Below are positions 7,582 through 14,684 of a stretch of 64,000 nt of DNA, piece after piece. Within the stretch, counting starts at the first letter, position 1. Every line of letters begins with the position of its first letter. Origin of the DNA: Rothia nasisuis (GTDB lineage Bacteria; Actinomycetota; Actinomycetes; Actinomycetales; Micrococcaceae); contig NZ_CAKMSB010000010.1 of the NCBI RefSeq assembly GCF_928381405.1, forward strand, positions 45,711 to 109,710, given 5' to 3'. The translations under genes and the position numbers were made by a program. The notes under the pieces are model-generated. The model did no database searches, had not been told where the DNA came from, and was given only the letters and a program-made list of their open reading frames with translations.

Positions 7582-8343
7582 TTACGCCTTCGTCAGAGAC
7601 TGGGCAATCTCGGTCAGAAGATCCTGGGTGGCAGTTGCATCACTCGTAGAAACAGTAATGATGCTAAAGCCCTGGCCCGTACCAGAGGGAACAATGAGGT
7701 AGGCTCCCTGCACAGACACACCTGAGACATCGAGGGTGTAGCTCTGCTGAGCACCCTGCCCCAAGGGGGTATCAACAGTCTTGTACTCGCCGGGAGTAGC
7801 GCCTGCAGCCTCAACCATCTGAGCCATATCAGCTTCGGTAGGAACGCTACTGGCTGCAACCGGCTCCGAATTGACATTGACGTTCTGAGTGAATCCTGAG
7901 CTGTCGGGGGTAGTAGATGAAGCCATCAAATCAAGCTGTGCCAGCTGTTGCTGAATCTGTTCAGCAGAAAAAACGCTTCCTTCTGCGGCCTGCTCCAGGT
8001 AGCCCTGAACTGCAGCATCATCAGCCAGAGCTTCACTGTTAAGCTCCGTCCAGTCACCAGGAACACCAAAAGAGATTCCATTATTAGGAGCAACCACTGC
8101 CTTGTACCCCTCGGGCATAACCGGTTCAGCTGCGGCCTCTGAAGATGCAGACTCACTAGTAGACTCTGTGGGGGCCGCTGAGCTTGAAGCAGAACTCTCA
8201 GCTGAAGAAGAGGATGAGGAAGCAGAAGAAGATGAGGACGAAGAGGAGCTAGCATCGTTGTTTGAGCCGCAACCTGCCAGTACTGCAATGGCCATGAGGG
8301 CTACCGAAGGGGCTGCAACCAAGCGTGACTTTACCGAAATCAT
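7582..8343 (-). CDS. Ser-rich lipoprotein with lipid-anchored secreted domain
   Basis: The 253-residue protein begins MISVKSRLVAAPSVALMAIA and continues VLAGCGSN, a lipoprotein signal with Cys at 25. A low-complexity Ser tract follows, then a Glu/Ala/Ser linker to about residue 70. The C-terminal ~180 residues start EGYKAVVAPNNGISFGVPGD and include a Thr/Ser-rich beta domain ending TQDLLTEIAQSLTKA. The pattern resembles the surface lipoproteins of actinobacteria with a PsbP/LpqN-like fold, but I cannot name a family. I start at 8343 because the 19 upstream residues are charged and would disrupt the signal. It is terminated by the hairpin at 7516. Confidence 0.65.
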   Translation of the reverse strand: MISVKSRLVAAPSVALMAIAVLAGCGSNNDASSSSSSSSSASSSSSSAESSASSSAAPTESTSESASSEAAAEPVMPEGYKAVVAPNNGISFGVPGDWTELNSEALADDAAVQGYLEQAAEGSVFSAEQIQQQLAQLDLMASSTTPDSSGFTQNVNVNSEPVAASSVPTEADMAQMVEAAGATPGEYKTVDTPLGQGAQQSYTLDVSGVSVQGAYLIVPSGTGQGFSIITVSTSDATATQDLLTEIAQSLTKA

Positions 8344-8720
8344 TCTGTGTCTCTTATCAAAATCGAAGGTACGTGACCTGCTCAGTTTATCGTTTTGCAA
8401 CCCTATTGCCTACTCAGGCGGCCCCTCTTATGCAAGGCCACAGCCCATTTCCCCAAAACAGAAGCGCATCTGGCGGATGGATATTAATGCTTTATACAAG
8501 AGGGGAGAACAGATAAAAAATCCCTTTTACCTGGGTTTTCATCAATTTCATATCATATTTTATATTTCCAATGAAAGTAAATTGATGAAAATTATTTTAC
8601 TGTGCGTAGCCATTTATAGGGATAAGATTAGACCGCAATTTGAGACCAAGCCACAACGCGCGACAGGCCTTTTAAGCTCCCGTCCGAGCCTCATAGGTCA
8701 TGCCAACAAGTGGGAGCAGC
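8344..8720. other. Intergenic region with AT-rich inverted repeat
   Basis: No gene is seen. It is the upstream region of the lipoprotein and the downstream region of tdk. TTTTCATCAATTT (8536-8548) and AAATTGATGAAAA (8579-8591) are exact inverted repeats 30 bases apart. TTTCAT/ATGAAA extends the pairing inward. The repeat could be a regulator site or part of a bidirectional terminator. Composition here is distinctly AT-rich. Confidence 0.5.
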
Positions 8721-9341
8721 TCACTGGTAGAGCTTACCTCCCGATTCCTCCAGGTAGCAGCTGGGGCAGAGCGACTCATACCCAACGTATACGCCGTCAA
8801 TAGCAACCTGGTCACCGGCAAAAACAAACTTTCCATCAACGGTACGGCCGTTAAAAAGCGCCTTGCGACCGCACCGGCAAATGGTCTTCAACTCCTCAAG
8901 GGTGTGGGCGATCTCCAGTAGACGGGCAGAGCCGGGGAAGGCCCGCGTCCTAAAGTCCGTACGAATGCCGTAGCACATGACCGGCACGTTCTCTTCCACC
9001 GCAATCCGCATCAGGTCATCCACCTGCTCAGCGGTCAAAAACTGGGCCTCATCCACCAGCAGGCAGGAGACGGGCAGGTGCCAGTGCATGCGGTCATCAT
9101 CGGCGTTAGGCTCAGCAGCAGCGTGGAAGAGCTCGCCCACCGAGTCATCCGAACCCACCAAGAAATCAGCCTGGCGGGTCACCCCCAGGCGGGACACGAT
9201 CTCAGTATCGCCCTTGGTGTCCACCTGCGGCTTGGCCAGCAGCACCCGCTGGCCCCGCTCCTCATAGTTATGGGCAGCCTGCAGCAGTGCAGTAGACTTA
9301 CCCGAATTCATGGCACCAAAACGGAAATAGAGCTTAGCCAC
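8721..9341 (-). CDS. tdk: Thymidine kinase
   Basis: The 206-residue enzyme phosphorylates thymidine to dTMP in the salvage pathway. Motifs are FRFGAMNSGKST (P-loop, residues 6-17), a DEAQFLT motif and a CRCGRKA zinc-binding pair, with a second Cys pair near the C-terminus (CPSC). Length fits the type II family. I chose the GTG at 9339-9341 because GAAAGG lies 9 bases upstream. The longer ATG start at 9395 would add 18 hydrophobic residues ahead of the usual N-terminus. A diverged copy of its last 16 codons is found at 3029-3076. Confidence 0.92.
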   Translation of the reverse strand: MAKLYFRFGAMNSGKSTALLQAAHNYEERGQRVLLAKPQVDTKGDTEIVSRLGVTRQADFLVGSDDSVGELFHAAAEPNADDDRMHWHLPVSCLLVDEAQFLTAEQVDDLMRIAVEENVPVMCYGIRTDFRTRAFPGSARLLEIAHTLEELKTICRCGRKALFNGRTVDGKFVFAGDQVAIDGVYVGYESLCPSCYLEESGGKLYQ

Positions 9342-9444
9342 GCGGCCACACCTTTCAACCCAGAACACGTACACAGAGAACAAAAACCAAACCACACCAT
9401 TCTAGCCCGGCCCACTCCCCCGCTCACAGGCGTCCTACCCTATG

Positions 9445-9480
9445 AAAAAGGGAGGGCCCCGGAAAACCCGGTACCCTCCC
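9445..9480 (-). terminator. Intrinsic terminator of the amino-acid permease gene
   Basis: GGGAGGG (9450-9456) and CCCTCCC (9474-9480) form a GC stem with extra CCGG pairing inside. On the minus strand it is followed directly by TTTTT (complement of 9445-9449). It ends the permease transcript 18 bases after its stop. Confidence 0.85.
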
Positions 9481-9497
9481 CTTCCTCACAAAGAAAC

Positions 9498-10997
9498 TTA
9501 CTTGCCTGAGACCTCGAGGCCTGAGGCGTCCACGTCTTTGAGCGGGATAGTCTTTGAGCCGGTTACCAGCTTGTGCACCAGCCAGACACCCACAATGATG
9601 GGCAGGCCGATGTAGGCCGAAACAACCTCAAACCACTGGCCCGCAAAAATAGCGTTGTAGTTCTGGCCAGCAATCACCAGAAGGCACATTAGGAGCGCAA
9701 CGACGGGGCCAATCGGGAAGAGCGGTGCCTTGTAAGGCAGATCGTTGACGTCATTGCCCTGGGCCACGTAGGCGCGGCGGAAGCGGTAGTGACAGATAGC
9801 CACACCCACCCAGGTAATAAAACCTGAGAGACCAGAGATGTTAATGAGCCAAGTATAGGCAGAGCCCTCACCCACAATGGCCGACACAAACCCAAAGAGA
9901 CCAATCGCTGCGGTCATCAACAGCGCGGGCATAGGGATGCCTCGGGAGTTGATTCGCGCAAAAATCTTGGGCGCGCGGCCCTCCAGCGCCAGGGCGTAAA
10001 GCATACGCGACGACACGTAGAGACCCGAGTTGCCGGCTGAGAGGATAGCGGTCAGAATGACGGCGTTCATCACCGAGGCCGCGAAAGCGATACCCAGATT
10101 TTCGAAGACCATGGTGAAGGGTGAGTAGGCGATGTCAGTCTCATCTGAACGGAGCAGGTTGGGGTGGGTGTAGGGAATCAGGGTGCCGATGACGGCGATG
10201 GCACCGATATAGAAGAGCATGATGCGCCAGAACACGCTTTTGAGGGCGCGGGGCACGTCGCGGCGGGGATTCTCAGATTCACCGGCAGCAACACCAATCA
10301 TTTCGGTGCCCTGGAAGGAGAAACCTGCAACCATAAAAATCGCCAGGATTGAGAGGAAGCCACCCTTGAAGGGGGCTTCCCCCTCGGTCCAGTTAGCGAA
10401 ACCGTTGTCGTGGTTGCCTAAAATACCGAAAATCATGGCGACGCCGGCAATCAGGAAGACGATAACGGTGACCACCTTGATGGTGGCTAGCCAGAATTCT
10501 GATTCGCCGTAGGAGCGGGCTGAGAGCACGTTGATGCCCAGAATAATGGCCAGGAAGACGCCAGCCCAGACCCAGCCTGGGACGTCCGGCAACCAGTAGG
10601 ACATAATGACGCCGGCGGCCACCAGCTCGGCAGCTACGGTAATGGCCCAGTTGAACCAGTAGTTCCAGCCCATGGCAAAGCCGAAGGAGTCTGAGACGTA
10701 GCGAGAGGCAAAGGTCTGAAAGGAGCCTGCCACCGGCAGGTTGGCAGCCATCTCGCCCAGGGACTGCATGAGCAACAGCACCATGATGCCAATCAGGGCG
10801 TAGGCCAGAAGGGCGCCGCCGGGACCGGCTTCTGCGATGGTGGAGCCTGATGCTACGAATAGGCCGGTACCGATCGCGCCGCCGATGGCAATCATGGAGA
10901 GGTGGCGGCTAGCCAGCCCGCGTTTGAGCTGTTCCTTGCTGTTCGCCGAATTCTGCGGGGAGCGCTGCCAGGGCGCGGAGTTCGCTTCAGTAGGCAT
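9498..10997 (-). CDS. APC-family amino acid permease (LysP-like)
   Basis: The 499-residue protein is a 12-helix proton-coupled amino acid carrier of the AAT group. It has the signature HLSMIAIGGAIGTGLFVASG in helix 1 and GPGGALLAYALIGIMVLLLM in helix 2, and GFSFQGTEMIGVAAGESENP in the helix 6 region, as in LysP/AroP-type permeases. The basic N-terminus (KEQLKRGLASRH) precedes helix 1. I start at 10997 (MPTEANSAPWQRS); an in-frame ATG at 11033 is possible. Substrate cannot be fixed from sequence, though basic amino acids are a good guess. Its own terminator follows at 9445. Confidence 0.85.
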   Translation of the reverse strand: MPTEANSAPWQRSPQNSANSKEQLKRGLASRHLSMIAIGGAIGTGLFVASGSTIAEAGPGGALLAYALIGIMVLLLMQSLGEMAANLPVAGSFQTFASRYVSDSFGFAMGWNYWFNWAITVAAELVAAGVIMSYWLPDVPGWVWAGVFLAIILGINVLSARSYGESEFWLATIKVVTVIVFLIAGVAMIFGILGNHDNGFANWTEGEAPFKGGFLSILAIFMVAGFSFQGTEMIGVAAGESENPRRDVPRALKSVFWRIMLFYIGAIAVIGTLIPYTHPNLLRSDETDIAYSPFTMVFENLGIAFAASVMNAVILTAILSAGNSGLYVSSRMLYALALEGRAPKIFARINSRGIPMPALLMTAAIGLFGFVSAIVGEGSAYTWLINISGLSGFITWVGVAICHYRFRRAYVAQGNDVNDLPYKAPLFPIGPVVALLMCLLVIAGQNYNAIFAGQWFEVVSAYIGLPIIVGVWLVHKLVTGSKTIPLKDVDASGLEVSGK

Positions 10998-11110
10998 AGT
11001 GTGGTTGCTACTTTCGGTGGTAAGAGGCCCCAACAGTTCAGCTTAAGGGGCATAAGACAAACTTTAGATTACCACCGCGAGCGCTCTGGTCTACAGGCAG
11101 TCGGCGTGAT

Positions 11111-11566
11111 TTAGCTCTGCTTACCCTGGTTGGTGAAGGTCACGGACGCGCCGTGCTCAACGGTGCGGGAGACGGTGCAGTCTTTTTCGGCTGAGAGTTT
11201 GATGAGTCGGTCGACCATAGAGCGGGCCTTGATGCCGCCGTCGGTGGCAGGGAAGCGCACGTTGAAGCTGACTTCGATGTCATCGAGTCGAACGGCCTTG
11301 TTTTCATCTACCTGGCGGATGCCCGATGAGTGCACCTCGAAGATTTCGGGTTCTGCTGCGCGGCCGGTCACCACATCAACGTCAATAGCGGAGCAACCCG
11401 CTATGGCAGCTAGGAGCAGTTCGACGGGGGTGAGCAGGCCTTCGCCCTGGCCAAAGTCTAGCTGTGCACCTTTGGCGTTGGTCGCCTGATAGTGGCGGGA
11501 GGCTACACGCTCTACGGTGACGGCGCGGTAGTTAGGGTCGTCGGTGCGGGCGGTGTTTTCGGTCAT
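11111..11566 (-). CDS. OsmC family peroxidase-like protein
   Basis: The 151-residue protein has the OsmC/Ohr fold. The redox cysteines are C58 in AAIAGCSAIDV and C130 in AEKDCTVSRT, placed as in the family, with LLTPVELLLAA ahead of the first. These enzymes reduce organic hydroperoxides with thiol cofactors in the cytoplasm. The more divergent N-terminus (NYRAVTVERVASRHYQATN) fits the YhfA/OsmC subgroup better than Ohr. GAAAAGG precedes the ATG. It sits between the permease and lrp, all on the minus strand but with gaps that suggest separate promoters. Confidence 0.88.
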   Translation of the reverse strand: MTENTARTDDPNYRAVTVERVASRHYQATNAKGAQLDFGQGEGLLTPVELLLAAIAGCSAIDVDVVTGRAAEPEIFEVHSSGIRQVDENKAVRLDDIEVSFNVRFPATDGGIKARSMVDRLIKLSAEKDCTVSRTVEHGASVTFTNQGKQS

Positions 11567-11600
11567 GGTTTTTCCTTTTCGTTTTTGAGGTAAGGACGCT

Positions 11601-11628
11601 CGTGCCCGGCTTAACGCCGCCGGGCACG
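11601..11628 (-). terminator. Hairpin between osmC-like gene and lrp
   Basis: CGTGCCCGGC (11601-11610) pairs with GCCGGGCACG (11619-11628) across an 8-nt loop, 22 bases after the lrp stop on the minus strand. There is no strong T-run, so termination may be partial. Confidence 0.6.
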
Positions 11629-11649
11629 GGTCTTATTCCAGGTGGGTTT

Positions 11650-12087
11650 CTAAGGGGCTTTGAGAAGTTTCATGGTAATGCGCGAGTCGATGCGGATGAT
11701 GAAGTCGTGTTTGGCGGCGACTTCTGAGTACCAGCGTTCGTAGGCCTCGGAGTCTTTGACGCGTACTTTGATGTAGTAGTCGGGTAGGCCGTACATGCGG
11801 CGGAATTCGACGACCTTGTCACTGGCCATGATGGTGGCTTCGAAGTCTTGCACGCTGGTGATATCGTTGCGGGAGAGGTCTGCAAAGACGAGCACCTCGA
11901 ACCCTTCGTCCATGGCTTCGTAGTTGATACGGGCGGTATACCCTTCGATGATTCCGGCTTCTTCGAGGCGGCGGACGCGGCGCAGGCAGGGGGCTGCTGT
12001 GAGTCCCACGCGGGTGGCTAGTTCTTGGTTGGTAAGCCGCCCATTCAGAGTTAGCTCTTTAATTATTGCCCTATCAAGAGAATCCAT
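11650..12087 (-). CDS. lrp: Lrp/AsnC-family regulator, probable activator of azlCD
   Basis: The 145-residue protein has an N-terminal winged HTH (RAIIKELTLNGRLTNQELAT and CLRRVRRLEEAGIIEGYTAR) and a C-terminal RAM domain (residues ~65-140, DYYIKVRVKD) that binds amino acids. I start at the second Met (MDSLDRAII, 12087), the usual family N-terminus. It is divergent from the branched-chain amino acid exporter genes azlCD. In Corynebacterium the same arrangement (lrp next to brnFE) is known, and Lrp activates export when Leu, Ile, Val or Met build up. An inverted repeat between the genes could be its site. Confidence 0.88.
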   Translation of the reverse strand: MDSLDRAIIKELTLNGRLTNQELATRVGLTAAPCLRRVRRLEEAGIIEGYTARINYEAMDEGFEVLVFADLSRNDITSVQDFEATIMASDKVVEFRRMYGLPDYYIKVRVKDSEAYERWYSEVAAKHDFIIRIDSRITMKLLKAP

Positions 12088-12096
12088 GGGTTGATT

Positions 12097-12124
12097 ATTG
12101 CTGATACGAGCAATATAAAGCAAT
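12097..12124. promoter_or_regulatory. Putative Lrp operator in the lrp-azlC divergent region
   Basis: ATTGCT (12097-12102) and AGCAAT (12109-12114) form an inverted repeat with a 6-base spacer. A second AGCAAT follows at 12119-12124. Three spaced half-sites suit the multimeric binding of Lrp proteins. The site lies 9 bases upstream of the lrp start codon and 45-70 bases upstream of azlC. This is inference from position and symmetry. Confidence 0.5.
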
Positions 12125-12167
12125 CAAAGGCAAGCACCTTGCGCGGCTTTTTACTTACACTGGTGAC

Positions 12168-12974
12168 ATGTCTTCACAGTCATCGCCGCACGAAGCTCAG
12201 CCCCTTACACCCCGGCCCAGCCAGCGGGGTGCGTCCACGCCTGCAGTCGAGCCTATCCCCGCAGGTTACACGCCCACCTTGCCCGGGGAGTCGGGCCTAC
12301 GTGAGGGGCTACGCGTTGCGGGAATTCTCTGCCTCGGCTTTGTGGTTATGGGTATGGGCCTGGGCGTACTGGTAGCCTCGGTGGGCCTGCCCTGGTGGGT
12401 GGCCCCGGCCCTCTCGGCCATTGTGTTTGCCGGATCGGTAGAGTTCCTGCTGGTGGGCATGATTGCGGCCGCAACACCCCTGACCCTAATCGCTTCAACC
12501 ACTCTGCTCATGAACGCCCGCCATCTGGTCTACGGCATCTCTTACCCCCTGCAGAACGTCAAGGGAAATCTGGCTAAGGCCCTGGCTATTTATATGCTCT
12601 GCGATGAAGCCTACGCCCTGAATACCGCCCCCGGGTCGCAGCATTTTCGTAGCTCACGCATTATGACGGTTTCTGTGGTGCTCTGGTTTTCCTGGTGGGG
12701 CGGCTCCACCCTGGGCGTCATTCTGGGGGCTACCTTCCTCTCCCATCTAGAAGGCGTGGACTTTGTGATGACCGGTATGTTCGTCGTCCTCTCCATTGAC
12801 GCCTACCGGGCGGTCAAAGACAATATCACGGCCTCTCTAGCAGTGGTGGCCTCACTCACCGCCATTGTGCTGGCGCCCCACTCCATGTTGCTGGTCTCTC
12901 TACTGACCCTGGTAGCCCTGCTCATCATCCGCCACCTCGTCACCCGCAAGACTCAGGAGCCCACCCATGCCTAG
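12168..12974 (+). CDS. azlC: Branched-chain amino acid exporter, large subunit (AzlC/BrnF)
   Basis: The 268-residue membrane protein has a ~40-residue Pro-rich cytosolic leader, then AzlC-family helices: LGFVVMGMGLGVLVASVGLP, IVFAGSVEFLLVGMIAAATP, and the family-typical LLMNARHLVYGISYPL. With AzlD it exports leucine, isoleucine, valine and possibly methionine. The ATG at 12168 has no ribosome site nearby; a leaderless or weakly initiated transcript is possible. It overlaps azlD by 8 bases, so the subunits are translationally coupled. The divergent lrp gene is the probable regulator. Confidence 0.88.
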   Translation: MSSQSSPHEAQPLTPRPSQRGASTPAVEPIPAGYTPTLPGESGLREGLRVAGILCLGFVVMGMGLGVLVASVGLPWWVAPALSAIVFAGSVEFLLVGMIAAATPLTLIASTTLLMNARHLVYGISYPLQNVKGNLAKALAIYMLCDEAYALNTAPGSQHFRSSRIMTVSVVLWFSWWGGSTLGVILGATFLSHLEGVDFVMTGMFVVLSIDAYRAVKDNITASLAVVASLTAIVLAPHSMLLVSLLTLVALLIIRHLVTRKTQEPTHA

Positions 12975-13293
12975 CACAGGCTACATTCTTTCAGCCATTT
13001 TTCTGGCCGCCGGCATTACCTTCGCCCTGCGCCTGATTCCTTTCGGCGTGAAGTCGGCGCTCAAAGACTCAGCTCTAGTTGCTCACCTGGCCGCCTGGCT
13101 GCCCATGGGGGCCATTATCTGCCTGGGCTTCTATGTTCTGGCTGAAATTGACTACGGTTCCCGTGAGACGGCATTCCCCTACCTAGCAGGAGTCGCCGTG
13201 ACCGTAGCCCTGCACCTGTGGCGGAAGAACCTGGCTCTCTCCCTCATCGTAGGTACGGCAACCTGCGTCGTCCTTGCTAACTGGGTGCTGTAG
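12967..13293 (+). CDS. azlD: Branched-chain amino acid exporter, small subunit (AzlD/BrnE)
   Basis: The 108-residue protein has about four transmembrane helices and the AzlD pattern TFALRLIPFGVKSALKDS followed by AHLAAWLPMGAIICLGFYVL, and C-terminal helices ending VVLANWVL. It forms the exporter with AzlC, whose gene it overlaps by 8 bases. The operon is closed by a bidirectional hairpin at 13339-13390 shared with tpx. Confidence 0.88.
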   Translation: MPSTGYILSAIFLAAGITFALRLIPFGVKSALKDSALVAHLAAWLPMGAIICLGFYVLAEIDYGSRETAFPYLAGVAVTVALHLWRKNLALSLIVGTATCVVLANWVL

Positions 13294-13338
13294 AAACAAG
13301 AGGCAGGGGCGGGCATATCTGTGTCTCACAACTACATA

Positions 13339-13390
13339 AAACGGTGGGCGTGCTCCTACAGTCTGAGGACTGAGGGCATGCCCACCGTTT
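13339..13390. terminator. Bidirectional terminator between azlD and tpx
   Basis: AAACGGTGGGC (13339-13349) pairs with GCCCACCGTTT (13380-13390), with more pairing in the loop. A- and T-rich edges suit termination in both directions; the genes on either side converge here. Confidence 0.8.
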
Positions 13391-13399
13391 GTTAAGGTT

Positions 13400-13894
13400 T
13401 TAGAGAGCGGCGAGAGCTGCCTTGTAATCGGGCTCGGTGGTGATTTCGTCGACCAGCTGGGTGTAGATAACCTCGCCGGCTGGGTTGATGACCACAACGG
13501 AGCGAGCCAGTAAACCGGCTAGGGGGCCGTCGGCCATGGTCACACCGTAGTCTTCACCGAAAGAGTCGCGGAAGGCAGACGCTGAAACAACGTTTTCGAT
13601 GCCTTCGGCGCCGCAGAAGCGGCCAAGCGCGAAGGGCAGGTCCTTGGAGACACACACCACGGCGGTGTTCTCAAGCTGGGATGCTTCTTCGTTGAACTTA
13701 CGGACGGAGGAGGCGCAGACGCCTGTGTCGATGGAGGGGAAGATGTTAAGAACCAGGTTCTTACCCTCGAAAGAGTCTGAGGTGACGGTGTCGAGGTCGG
13801 TATTCACCAGGGTGAATGCCGGTGCTGTGGAGCCTAGGGCGGGCAGGTCGCCTACGGTTTGTACGTCATTGCCTTCAAGATGTGTAGTAGCCAT
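13400..13894 (-). CDS. tpx: Thiol peroxidase
   Basis: The 164-residue atypical 2-Cys peroxiredoxin reduces alkyl hydroperoxides using thioredoxin. The peroxidatic Cys is C60 in [20 protein letters not shown] and the resolving Cys is C94 in RFCGAEGIE, the correct spacing for Tpx. The N-terminus ([20 protein letters not shown]) is typical. GGAGG lies upstream of the ATG. It is convergent with azlCD. Confidence 0.94.
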   Translation of the reverse strand: MATTHLEGNDVQTVGDLPALGSTAPAFTLVNTDLDTVTSDSFEGKNLVLNIFPSIDTGVCASSVRKFNEEASQLENTAVVCVSKDLPFALGRFCGAEGIENVVSASAFRDSFGEDYGVTMADGPLAGLLARSVVVINPAGEVIYTQLVDEITTEPDYKAALAAL

Positions 13895-13912
13895 AGTTGT
13901 ATTGTGTCCTCC

Positions 13913-14603
13913 CTAACCGTTTGATGCAAGAGTTTTGCTCAGCGCATAGTTTTGTAATTCGGGCCTAAAGGTCAGCCGGATGAGCACTACACCCAGCGGG
14001 ATAACGACCACGCCAGCCACTTGTACCAGGCGCACAAGACGCTGCGGCGCCTGGAAATTCCGAATTTATCGACGATGAGAGACAGCGAGATCATGCCGGC
14101 AAGGGTTGCCACGGCTGCCGTCCCCGTGCCAAGAACGGGAACAAGCAAAGCATTGAGCGTCACGTAGCACGCACCGAGGGGCCCGCCAAGCCACATCCAG
14201 AACGGGTTTCTCGTTTGCCCCTCAGGAACACGCACCCGCACCTTCAGACGCAGGGCGCATGCTAAGGCAAAGAGCAGCACGGTACCCACCGCAAAAGAAT
14301 TGGCAAGATAACAGCCTGCACTCCTCCACTTGTGGGAAACACCAGAATATTGGTGGTCAGCCCAATCAGGCCGAGCAGGCCACCTACCCAAATCCATCCA
14401 GGTTGACCGGCAACAGCTGACTCTGGGAAAAGAAGCGACCCGTTGAGAGCCCACGTCAGCACAGCTAAGAACACGGTTCCGCCCGCGAAAGACATTAAAG
14501 AAGCAAGGTAGGGGGAGCACACCGATATTCTCAGGCGCGAGTTGAATGTGGTTTGAATGGGCAAAAGAGCGCCCGCCAGCATGAGGGCAGGCACAGCAAA
14601 CAT
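13913..14603 (-). pseudogene. DMT-family (YdcZ/DUF606-like) transporter with two frameshifts
   Basis: Three pieces in different minus-strand frames together give a full DMT transporter. The first piece starts MFAVPALMLAGALLPIQTTF and runs to AVILPIL. The second resumes near 14290 with FAVGTVLLFALACALRLK and includes GPLGACYVTLNALLVPVLGT and SLIVDKFGI. The third resumes near 14040 with FQAPQRLVRLVQVAGVVVIP and ends at TAG 13913-13915. Neither frame alone makes a working protein. Two independent frameshifts point to decay, though sequencing errors cannot be excluded. Members export small solutes across the inner membrane. Confidence 0.7.
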
Positions 14604-14684
14604 AAGGTCTACATTTTCTCCGCCAGTAGGTGAATTTACTTGGTAAACTCTACTCTCAGTTCACCGAGCTAAATCCTGCCCCTC

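Noticed and set aside
8102..8803. 233-codon plus-strand frame opposite the Ser-rich lipoprotein
   Set aside because: It is the antisense of the low-complexity Ser/Glu tract and continues through the intergenic gap and tdk end without a coding pattern.
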